DNA from: Gremmenia infestans | Lineage: Eukaryota; Ascomycota; Leotiomycetes; Helotiales; Hamatocanthoscyphaceae | Assembly: GCA_032629725.1 (NCBI GenBank) | Contig: JAFEVB010000004.1 | Span: forward strand, 1,922,001-1,986,000 | Reading direction: 5' to 3' | DNA: 64,000 bases | Part shown: piece by piece, positions 26,081-35,530 of the stretch | Layout: each line of letters starts with the position of its first letter | Position numbering within the stretch: the first letter of the stretch is position 1 | Notes under the pieces: model-generated | Seen by the model: only the letters and a program-made list of their open reading frames with translations | Databases searched by the model: none | What the model was told of the DNA's origin: nothing | Made by a program: the position numbers and the translations under genes

Positions 26081-28662
26081 GTAAGATATTATTTTTATTA
26101 AGTTCTTTATTAATTATCTTAGAAGATAAGATTTAAGCAGTAGCTATTGCTTTAGCTGCTTATTTATACTTTAGTTTATAACTTGAATAGATAATTAAAA
26201 AAGATTAGCTAACTATATCTTATATTAGAGTGATTAATTAAAAAGTTAGGTAAATAAGATAGTTATATTTATATTAGATAGGAAATCTCTAATATAAAAA
26301 CGGTTAAAGTAAGCCTTATCTATAAGCTTAATAAAGATAGACTTCTTAAGCTTAGCTATAGACTAGGCCGTCTTTATCTAAAGTTAAGAGCTTAGTTAAT
26401 AATTAGAAAAAGGTTATTTATATTAGTATTAGTAATATTCTTAACTTAAGGTTAGTAGAGTTTGCTTTAATTCTATTAACTAGCTAGAAGTAACTTAGAA
26501 GGTTTAAGTTAGAAGTTCTTAGCTACTAATATTATTTATAAGTTATCTAGATTAACTGCTTTATCTTTACCTTTATCTTAGCTAGGACTAGCTTTAGGAA
26601 TCAGCCGGTTTTTATAACCTACTTCTAATATCTAAGAATAAGTCTATAGACGGTTATAGTAAAGTATTAATCGATTAATAGATAGTACAGATAGAATAGT
26701 AGATAGTTTAGCTATCTATTCTTTATATAGAATAACTAGAAAAGCAGATAGGATATTTAAAGTAGTAGTAGAATTATTAGATAGTAGTCTAGAGATATTC
26801 TTAACTTATTATACTAGATAGTTAAATTAATATAATATCTAGTAACTATTAGAAGTTTTATCTTAATAAAGAGGTATATATATTATAGAATTAGCAGATA
26901 TAATATTCTAAGTTAGTAGAGCTAGTATGCGGATATTAGTATAGTAAATCCTATTTGCTTATTATACTATCTATTAATCTAAGATTAGTTATCTTTATAC
27001 TAATAATCTAATACTTAAGGTTTAGAATAAAAGGTACTAGTATAACTAAGCTTAGTATAGTTATAATACTAGATATTATTAAAGCGAACTACTTTAGAGA
27101 TAGCGAATAGATTTGGAGCCTACTAAGCTTATTAAATATAAAAAGGAGAAAATAAAATACCTAATACTTTATCTATTATCTATAAGGCTTTAAGCAACTT
27201 TATAACCTTAAGATTAATCTGATTTTAGGAAAAAGCTTTTATTATATCTTATTTTTATTTTTATTAAGTTTATTAAACGGTCCTGCTTTTCTAATAAAAC
27301 AAGTTACTGCTATAAAGATATTTTATATATTAAGAAAAATATAATTAAGCTAAAGTTATCTATTATTATTAAGTTTATTTGCTAATAATAGATAAGCTTA
27401 GATTTAGTACTATAGTTTAGTATTTATAAAGCTTTCTAGTATATATTAAGCCACTTTACTATATAGCTTCTATCTGCATTTCTTATTAAGATAGTAGACT
27501 TACTTAAAGTACTAGGCGTTAGGCTTTTTTTGCTCTATTTAAGATTATAAACTTTTTACTAAATAATAAACTTCTAATTAAAGTTATTCTACTAGACCTT
27601 ATATTTAGTTAGGAATGCCGTTTTAAGAAGCTTCTAATTGCCTCGAGTATTCTTAGCTAAAGTGCTATACTATAGCTTGGCTTTATTTATAAAACCTGCT
27701 TAGAATAAGACTTATATAGTAAGCTGTTTAGTATCTTTATTATTATAGTTAATAGTATTAAACTTAATAGTTTTAAGATATTTCTTAGCGTCTTTATAAG
27801 GTTTACTACTAAAGTAGAGCTAAGGCATAGCTATAATAAGCTAAGAAAAAAGTGTAAGTATTATTAGCTAAGAGAAGATTAGTATTAAAATAGGTAGAAA
27901 AAGTAAAAAAGATAGGCTCTTAGCTTTAAGGGTATCTACTTAGTCTAACTTAATATTATATTTACTAGCTAGTAGTAAGTTTCTTAAGTCTTAAGTTAAT
28001 ATCTAATCTTAGGGAAAAAGAATTAGGGAATAAAGTAGGATAGATATTAAAGTAAAAAGATTATTAACTTTAATTCTTACGAAGAAGTATTAAAGTTAAT
28101 AAATCTTCTAGTAGTAAGAACTTTCTTAGAATTAGTAGGAATCTTTAAAGTATTAAAGGTAAAAGCAGCTAGAGAGAAAGGAGCGCTTTTACAGATTCTG
28201 GATTTCTATTAATAGAAGCTTATAAGTCTATTTAAGAGAGTAATATTTATATAATAAGATTCGAATTATATATTTAATACTTTAGAGTACTCTAAGACGC
28301 CTATAGAGTAGTATTTAAGATAGCTTAGGGTATAGAGCAAAGTAGAATACTAGACTAAGCTATAATAAATATACTAATAGCTAGAATTATAAAGTAAGGA
28401 TTTAAGAATAGTTAGATCTAGCTATTAGCTATTAGATAGATGCTTAAGTTATTTAGAAAAGGGGAAAACGTGTTCTTTATATAGTAATTACTATATAAAT
28501 GCTATTAAGGATATAGAAAGTTAAAAATCCTAGGTGTAACTATAGGTAGACTTTAATAAAGAACTATAAGACGCTATATATATAGCCTCAAATTTATTAT
28601 AATAATAGTATTAGTAAAAGAAGTAAAGAAAAACGAGTTTTACGCGCGCCTCCTCTTATATA

Positions 28663-28808
28663 GGTTACTAATTTATTAGGCAGGGATTTGTTAGAGGTGA
28701 AGACTTAAATTTATTAAGATCTACGGTTACTGCGATGCGATAACATCAAGCGATGACTAAGCTAATCGGTTTGTCCGTCAATCACGTGGTCTAAAACCCA
28801 CCTCCACA
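28663..28808 (-). repeat. Right LTR (5' LTR of the minus-strand element)
   Basis: Bases 28679-28808 align gap-free to the left copy. On the minus strand the repeat begins TGTGGAGG. Its outer end still keeps CpA-containing sequence (CACGTGG, CCACCTCCACA) that is T/A-mutated in the left copy, while its inner end is degraded, so the inner boundary is approximate. Confidence 0.75.
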
Positions 28809-28980
28809 GTGCGTCGCTGTATTGATTGGCCGCGCTCTATAATCAATTGCTGAATAGGCGCCGACCCTCATAGTATGTTAGTAGCGGTGTTGGAAGGCCA
28901 AGCCAAGATGAATTATTTCCCTCTCTTGATAAATATGTCAATAAAGTTCTTTCTCATATCGAAAGCAGTTATAACTAACG

Positions 28981-29986
28981 ATGAAGTTTGCTTTTGCAAG
29001 TTTATTTTTGATATGTTGGTTCTCACGAACAATCACAGCGACTTGTTATAACCCAGACGGTTCTGAAGCTGTGGATTCCGTGGCTTTCCAGCCCTGCAAC
29101 CAAATAGCAGGTTCAATTTCCCAATGTTGTGGCACGAATTGGAGTGGTGTGAACCAGTTGGTTGCAAATGATGTATGCCAGCCAAATGGGCTCTGTCTGA
29201 ACTCCCTGAATGACGCTCCTCTATACTGGCGAAGCAGTTGTACGGACAAGACTTGGCAGAGTCCGTTTTGTCTGAAACAGCTGTGTACAGATTCTGATGT
29301 GAGTACCGGGACAATCAGTGTTCATTTCTTTCGTCTAATTGTTATAATTGTAGAATGGTGGGAATTCGTCGGAAAATGTTGCAGTGCTCGAATGCGCGGA
29401 TGGCTCCTGGTGCTGCGGGGGTTCAAATACGACTTGCTGCCAGGAGAAGCTGGGAGTTCAAATTCCTCTCACTATTGGCGTTACTTCAACAAGTACAACA
29501 TCGTCCACATTACAATCTTCAACGAGCATTTTGCAGTCCTCAACAAGCATGCTTTCAACATCCTCAGCTCCGGTGCAAATAACTACTTCCACATCGTCCC
29601 CATCTCCATCTCCATCTCCACCAACACCAGCAAATGGATTAGCAACAGGTGCAAAGATCGGCATTGTAATTGGAGCAGCATTCTTGGTTATCATAATAGG
29701 TCTATGCATCTGGATGCTGCATCGTCACCATGTCGCAGCCAAGACTGCAAGTCTGGCAGCGCGATCATATCTTCCCACCTCGAACCAAGAACCCAGCGTT
29801 TCAGGAATAGGAAGAGGTCCAGCCCTATCCATTCAGCAATACCAAAAGGGGGGCTTTGGGCCTAGAGAGCTGCCGGGCGATTCAGTAAGAGAAGTATCCG
29901 AGCTGGGGGGTATGCAGATGCCTGCGGAATTAAGTGCTGTGCCAGAATACTCGTATTCGCCCTGGGAAAAAACTACGATATTATGA
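28981..29986 (+). CDS. Cys-rich single-pass membrane protein
   Basis: Exons 28981-29298 and 29354-29986 give 316 residues; the intron has GTGAGT and TTGTAG ends. Residues 1-20 form a signal peptide. A Cys-rich ectodomain follows with CCG and WCCGG motifs at its two ends. Then come a Ser/Thr/Pro-rich stalk (about residues 135-185), a transmembrane helix (IGIVIGAAFLVIIIGLCIWML) and a cytoplasmic tail ending in EKTTIL. This layout resembles fungal cell-wall sensor-like or mucin-like surface proteins common in Pezizomycotina, but I cannot assign a named family. The start codon is 173 bp beyond the retroelement LTR, so its promoter must overlap the edge of the RIP island. Confidence 0.85.
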
Positions 29987-31092
29987 GATTGATGCGCGTG
30001 CCGTATTACACGATACCTACTTTAGCTTGAGCGGTTGCTAGATACCCCGGATGGTGAGAAGGAGAATAAGGCAGGGACCGGTAGTAGTCGTATATCGAGA
30101 CCACTATGAAGACCATTTTGGATCGAGAGCACAAAGCAGACTATGCAAAAATCGAAATATAATGGGAGGTAGTTGGTAACACTGGTCTTGCAAATGTTCA
30201 CTTAAAATAATCAAACGACCTAAGCGCTTTGTGCAACACAGATTCCTTATTTAAGTTCCGTACTTGCCACTATCGTACTGGTGGTACTTGCCAAAACATA
30301 CCTAAGTCTTAGCTTTAATGAATCATTATGAAATACACTAGGAGAATCCTGGTAAATGTGGACGATGATGACAAGGTCATGTTGAGCAAAGATCCAAGAA
30401 CAAGATCTGAGGTAAGAATGCCTAACTATTAGGACATCCGCACTGCTAGAAATGGCCAACAAGACTAGGTAGTCTAGATAGGACAGACATAGCAACCTAA
30501 GATTAAGAAATAGAAGACTCGCCCATTTTAAAGTTCCAGGAATGCTAGAAGGAAGAGTCTTATCTGGACGTGCGTACGTCCATGCCATCCGCAGTGGGTG
30601 TACACGACGCTCCTAAGAATGCTCTTGTAAAGCTGCCGATCCACCCTCTTTTTGTCGATTGAAAAACCTATATGATGTGAAGAATTCCGAATGCCGGTTC
30701 CAGGCACTGCTTATAGCAAAAGAGGGACTAAAAATCCGATACGGCCTGAAGTATTCCCAATGCAGATCTAATGTGGCGGATATGAGGAGTTGGAAGCGAG
30801 TCAACACTCGTCGACGACGACAATAGCAAAGTAAAGTAAAGGTCTCACAGTCACCAAGGAATTGCAAAAGGGTATGTTTTTAATAATCATACATTCGTTG
30901 TTCGTACTTCGTAATGGGGCAGTATTTTCAGGGTTGCCTGCCCGATGATGCAATGCTAGGTATACTACAATGTCTCTCCCACCCGGGATGAGACTTTTCC
31001 ATAATCCGTAATCCAACAACGCCAATGCTATGTACCCCAAACCGTATATACTCCAAACCGACTTTTATAATCTCACACCCATCTAGACATTT
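29987..31092. other. Intergenic region, no gene seen
   Basis: The region is unique DNA of moderate A+T content between a plus-strand gene and the 3' end of a minus-strand gene. Only short open frames without recognisable domains are present. Confidence 0.5.
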
Positions 31093-31260
31093 CGTCCACG
31101 AGCTCCTCATCCTCGCCAACATATGCCATCAAACCTAATTAGACAATCCCTCCGCGAGCTCCTCGTCCTCGCCAACAATTTTCATCACATCCATTTCGCC
31201 ATTTCCTCCGCGATCTCCTCGTCCTCGCCGACAAATTCAATGTCACCCTCGGCAGCCATT
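31093..31260. repeat. Three copies of a C-terminal coding segment at 56 bp spacing
   Basis: A 29 bp block (CTCCTCGTCCTCGCC-containing) starts at 31093, 31149 and 31205, exactly 56 bp apart. The rightmost copy encodes the GEDEE segment near the end of the minus-strand gene. The other two lie after its stop codon. The leftmost copy also resembles the rightmost one across the stop codon region. Confidence 0.75.
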
Positions 31261-34200
31261 CGCGCCAGGTACTTTGGGTGAGCGTCCATGAAAATCTGGC
31301 GCAAATCAAGCTGGTTCTCCTTGCCCATGCTCTCGCGCTTCGCCTTCTCAATTTGAAGGGGCGACATCTCCTCTACATGCCGAAGCTTGCTTGGTACGGC
31401 CGGCTTATACTTCTGGAAAGCGGCCATGCCAATACCTGCTGGTGGAAGCTGTGCGTTGCTGGGACGCGGAGGAGGTGGTGGGGTTGCAGCCGAATTGTTG
31501 ACCGTCTGTTCAGCTGTAGTTGCTGGTTCCTTTTCTCCTTCTTGTTCTTCATCTGAATCTGAATCACTAAACAGGTCGTAATCCAATACGTATTTTCCCT
31601 TTACTTTTCCCTTTGGAGCGAAGTCATCCTCATCCTGATCCTCATAATCATCCTCATCCTCGACAATTTTGTTTTTGGCGGCGTTAAGATCCCGAGCCTC
31701 TTGCTCCTTGGCCTCCTCCAGCTGCTTCGCCTTCAAGAAGATGTTGTATGGATCTTTTTCTCCAAGTTTCTCCTTGCGTCTCTCAATATCCGCGAGCTGG
31801 AGCTTCTCTCGCCTAGACTTCTCCTTCGCCATATACGCAGGTTTCTTTGAAGCTATGCCATCCTCAGTAGACCAAGGCTCCCTCTTTAGACGTGCATACT
31901 CATACGCCCAAGCCTCTTCATCTTCCTCTTCCTTCATGGTGGAGTAGTAAAGATGGATTAACTTCCAATAAACCCAGTCCAGCTTCATGAATTCGTTGTC
32001 CTGCTTTCGTTCCTCCTCGGTCATCTCCGCTTGGATCAACTCGAGCTGTCTGAAGTAAAGCGCATTGTGACCGCGGTCACAAGGGTGAGCGAGTTCAGCG
32101 GGAAGTGGATGGCCCAATATGGAAGGAGAATCAAGATCCATCGGTGAACCGCCTCCTGCAATAGGTGTGGTGGAGATGGATGTGAGCTTGTTCTTCGGTG
32201 TTGAGTCTCCCTCTTCATCAGAGGAGCTGTCGTTTGGGGATGGAGCGCGATAGCTAACTCTTGTCTTTCGCTTTTTAAATGATGAACCCTTCTCATCGAT
32301 ATCAGGGAAAGCCGACTGAGCTTGTCGCTTTCGTGACTCTTCGGCAGCAAAAGCATCATTCATCTTTCGCTGTCTATCCTCCATCTTCTTCGCAAGTTCG
32401 TTAATTTTTTGGTCGTGAATAGCCTTCTCCGCAGGAGTCATCGCATCAAGTCTCGCCCGAACTTGCTTGAGGCGATTCTTTCGTTCTTCGCTGAGTCGAT
32501 CAACTCGCTCTTGTTGGGTCTCTATAGGTTGAGGTGTAGAAACCACACCATGTCTTTCTGCCCCGAAACGGGATCTACCACCTGTTGCGCGAGAGATGCG
32601 ACTCATTCGTTCTTGATTGGGTCGAGTAGATTGCTCTTGGTTGGTCTCCATTGGTTGGGACGTAGAAGGCTCATCATGTCTAACTGCCTTAGATTGCGAT
32701 CTGCCAACTGTTGCGCTCCGGAAAGGTGACGTTGACTGTGGCTTCGGGTTGATGGGCTTGGGATAAGAAAGCTTAGGAAAATGAGTCTGAGGTCGGCGGT
32801 AATTTCTCTTTGGTCCAACCGACTGGCTTCCTTCTCCAGGCACTCTTCGGCGTCGCGGAGCTCTGGAAGGAGTCTCAGTTGGCTTGTCGAATTTCAGGTT
32901 GTGAGGTTCTCGATAAGTGAACATAGAGGTGTTGCGGGGTGTGTCCTGGGGTGTGTCCTGGGGAATGTGCTGGAGGATGTGCTCAGGGATATGCTGGGGG
33001 GTGTGCTGAGGTATATCTTGGGCTATGTCTTGGGGTGTGTCTGCCTCATTGTTATTAGTAATAACTGCATTAGCAGCGTTTTGGTCTTGACGACTCATGA
33101 ATTTGAAGGGAGATGCAACTAAGCCCACAACTCTGTCGACGGCAGAGGTGAAGAATCCTCTCACTGGCTCCACTCTGATGGGCGAGGGAGTAGCAGGAGG
33201 TTGAGTGAATTGAGGAGGCAGAGAAAGCTCTTCGGCCCTCTTGTACAGTTCATCTGCAATGGTAGGATCTGATATAATTAACTCTGGTCTGGTGGACGTC
33301 GCTGGAAAGTAGACGAGACAATTAGATGGGCATTTCATACTCTCCTGTGGAGCTTGAGGAGAATGTCTCATGGAGTGTGAAACATTTTCGAGAATCTCAA
33401 CGCTCTCTTCCCTTGACCTGCAAGTAGTTCTAGCAGCAGCCTCGGGTTCCTCAGCCTCTGAAGAATGTTCCACGGGGTGTGATACATTTTCGAAAATCTC
33501 AGCACTTTCTTCTCTGGATCCACTAGTAGTCCTAGCAGCATCATCCTCCTCAGGTTCCTCGGCTTCTGGAGAATGCTCCATAGCTTGTAGAACAATTGGG
33601 GATGGGGTAAGTGGGGCTGGTGTTGGGGTTAGAGATCGCTGCGAAGGTTCAGGAGAATCTTCCATAGCTGGTTGTTGGACATCCCCCGTTGCCTCAACTT
33701 CAAGTGAATGTTCTATGAATGATGAAACAATCTCCTCTGGTGTCTCGGCTTCGGGCTTTGGGGTACCGAGTTTGGGTGAATGTTCCATAGATTGTGGAGC
33801 AATATCCTCTTCCTCCTCTGCCTCAGGAATAGGCGAGAATGGTGCGGTCGCGGCGGAAAGTTCGCGGCGGACACGCTTGATAGGGCGCGAATTGGTGTCT
33901 GGATCGGAATCGACATCTTGCTCGGAGGCAGAATCGTCCGCCTTGCGCTTGTTCTTGCCATTGTTATCTGGCGCCATCTTCCGACGTCGGTTGGAGGTAG
34001 TGCTGCCATTTGAGGATTTTGTAGTAGTAACGCGTGCGATACTGGTCTTCTTGACCTTCTTCGTAGGCGCTGAAGAGGTCGCGATGGACGGAGAAACTTC
34101 GCGAGACATTGAGCGCGTAGTTCGTCGACTCATAGTCTGCATCGGTTGTTGTGGTTGGAGTTGGTTGGAAGGTGAGGGGGAGCGAGTCTGAGTATCCGCC

Positions 34201-34382
34201 GAAGCTTGTATCTCTGATTCGGTTTCTGAAGTCATAGGAGTCTGGTCGTCGGTGCCCTCTACGGACGTAGCAAGCGCGTCGTTCAAAGCTTGTTTCTTCT
34301 TGCGCGACGTTCTCTTCTTGGGAAGGTCTGCAAAAGGTGCAGTCGCAGCGGCTCCACGGGAGCGCAAAGCACGTCCTGACAT
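31185..34382 (-). CDS. Acidic low-complexity protein, probably nuclear
   Basis: An intronless frame of 1,065 residues starts at MSGRALRSRG; an upstream in-frame ATG at 34466 has a less protein-like leader. I do not recognise a family. The first 250 residues are Ser/Thr/Pro-rich with several basic clusters (KKRTSRKKK, KRKADD, PIKRVRRE) that look like nuclear localisation signals. Degenerate EHSPE-AEEPE repeats occupy about residues 210-340, and a PQ[HD][IT] minisatellite lies near 450-480. The C-terminal third, from about residue 750, is the most ordered part, with MKLDWVYWKLIHLYY and charged helices that end in GEDEEIAEEMAKWM. A chromatin or RNA-associated role would fit the composition but is only a guess. 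Confidence 0.8.
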   Translation of the reverse strand: MSGRALRSRGAAATAPFADLPKKRTSRKKKQALNDALATSVEGTDDQTPMTSETESEIQASADTQTRSPSPSNQLQPQQPMQTMSRRTTRSMSREVSPSIATSSAPTKKVKKTSIARVTTTKSSNGSTTSNRRRKMAPDNNGKNKRKADDSASEQDVDSDPDTNSRPIKRVRRELSAATAPFSPIPEAEEEEDIAPQSMEHSPKLGTPKPEAETPEEIVSSFIEHSLEVEATGDVQQPAMEDSPEPSQRSLTPTPAPLTPSPIVLQAMEHSPEAEEPEEDDAARTTSGSREESAEIFENVSHPVEHSSEAEEPEAAARTTCRSREESVEILENVSHSMRHSPQAPQESMKCPSNCLVYFPATSTRPELIISDPTIADELYKRAEELSLPPQFTQPPATPSPIRVEPVRGFFTSAVDRVVGLVASPFKFMSRQDQNAANAVITNNNEADTPQDIAQDIPQHTPQHIPEHILQHIPQDTPQDTPRNTSMFTYREPHNLKFDKPTETPSRAPRRRRVPGEGSQSVGPKRNYRRPQTHFPKLSYPKPINPKPQSTSPFRSATVGRSQSKAVRHDEPSTSQPMETNQEQSTRPNQERMSRISRATGGRSRFGAERHGVVSTPQPIETQQERVDRLSEERKNRLKQVRARLDAMTPAEKAIHDQKINELAKKMEDRQRKMNDAFAAEESRKRQAQSAFPDIDEKGSSFKKRKTRVSYRAPSPNDSSSDEEGDSTPKNKLTSISTTPIAGGGSPMDLDSPSILGHPLPAELAHPCDRGHNALYFRQLELIQAEMTEEERKQDNEFMKLDWVYWKLIHLYYSTMKEEEDEEAWAYEYARLKREPWSTEDGIASKKPAYMAKEKSRREKLQLADIERRKEKLGEKDPYNIFLKAKQLEEAKEQEARDLNAAKNKIVEDEDDYEDQDEDDFAPKGKVKGKYVLDYDLFSDSDSDEEQEGEKEPATTAEQTVNNSAATPPPPPRPSNAQLPPAGIGMAAFQKYKPAVPSKLRHVEEMSPLQIEKAKRESMGKENQLDLRQIFMDAHPKYLARMAAEGDIEFVGEDEEIAEEMAKWM
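32938..33040. repeat. Coding minisatellite in the acidic protein gene
   Basis: About seven 12-15 bp units rich in TGTG and CTGGGG encode a degenerate HIPQ/DTPQ repeat on the minus strand. The unit length is a multiple of three, so length changes would keep the frame. Confidence 0.75.
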
Positions 34383-35530
34383 GATGCCGGTGACGCCTTT
34401 GGGGGATCGATAGATTGATCGATGGATTGAATGATTGATTGAATGTGTTGTTCTAGATAAGTGCAAGTGGATGTGTGTGTATGTACGAGTTCAGCAATGT
34501 GATGCGAAAGACAATTGAAGTGTTTGCAAGAGTTGTCGGGAATGTGGAAAGACAAGTTGGAAATGGGGGCTGCCTGAAGAAGGGAAGTCGAGGATGATGC
34601 ATTGTCGAGGCCTCAAATATTGAATGCGCACGGGCCCTCGTGAACGCATTAGCGCCGCTGTTCTCACACGGCTGTAGCCTCGCGTTCAGGACGACGTCCA
34701 GGTGGATCAGCAACGGTAAGGAGGGAGGGTAGGTTTACTTGGTAATTTTTTAAAATAACTATATAACTAATTAAGTATTTGGTTTTCTGTGTAATATTAA
34801 GTCCTAGCGACTTGAATAGTATGAAAATTCGACTCTTTTACACATTTCTTTTACCTTGCGTCAGTGGATAAGGTACTGCATGCGGCTCTGTGAATACACT
34901 CAGCTAGGTGGGTGACGGCCATAACAATGGCAGAAATAGTTGTTTACATTCAATTGCAAAACAGTACCGCTTCGTCAAGGTAGCAACCATCTGTTGCTGA
35001 GGAGAACCAAGTCAACATTGGTCACGTTCTGCTTGAACTCACGAGGTATTCGAGATAGTTAGTTACACTGCTCTGTGAACCAGAGAAATGAACACAAGGT
35101 TGAGTAAACAAGCAATCGTCTTTTTACAATTGTCTTGTCATTCCGAATAATCTATGTCGAATCTGGAAGGAGGTGGGGCTGCAGTATAGGGCTGATGCTT
35201 GCCAAGCCTTGTCATAAAAGCCTTGATATATATTCCCCATGAACATCCACAGCCTCACAGGCTTTCGTGGTCTTGTTCCCAAGTTAGAATGTTAATGTCT
35301 TATCCATTACGATCATCTGAAGTACACAATATGTCTTCTTCCCTCATTAATCATCACCCCAAAAAACGCCCACCTATGCACGCTTGCTCGCTGAATGCTC
35401 AGGTGCGCAAACAATTATCAATCACCTGCCCCGCTCTCAAAACAGGCCGCCGAGCCCCACAATCAATCCAAATGATACGATACATGAATAATATACACCT
35501 TTCATAACCCTAACGCCGACGCAAAATGCA
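34383..35530. other. Intergenic region between two minus-strand genes
   Basis: This holds the 5' flank of the acidic protein gene, including AT-rich sequence at about 34,735-34,860, and the 3' flank of the histidine kinase gene. No coding exon or tRNA is supported. Confidence 0.5.

Larger units (their letters stand above)
16652..28808 (-). mobile_element. RIP-mutated Ty3/gypsy LTR element with helicase ORF
   Basis: About 12.16 kb of extremely A+T-rich DNA lies between two direct repeats that share a gap-free 130 bp core. All differences I could count between the two cores (about 18) are transitions, as expected of RIP. TpA is abundant while CpA and TpG are nearly absent. On the minus strand, allowing CAA/CAG/TGG to TAA/TAG changes, I read in order retropepsin, reverse transcriptase, RNase H, integrase and a GPY/F-like module, which is the Ty3/gypsy order. 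The gag part (about 26,100-28,600) is too degraded to identify. Downstream of integrase is a further 5 kb containing superfamily 1 helicase motifs. No 5 bp target-site duplication is visible (CTGGC on the left, GTGCG on the right), so the exact ends are uncertain. The element cannot encode functional protein. Confidence 0.85.

Noticed and set aside
33370..34191. A 273-codon plus-strand ORF opposite the acidic protein gene
   Set aside because: It is a Ser/Gly-rich shadow of the minus-strand gene produced by its biased codon composition.
34850..34920. tRNA-like A-box segment (AGTGGATAAGG)
   Set aside because: There is no matching B box (GGTTCRANTCC) or cloverleaf pairing downstream.
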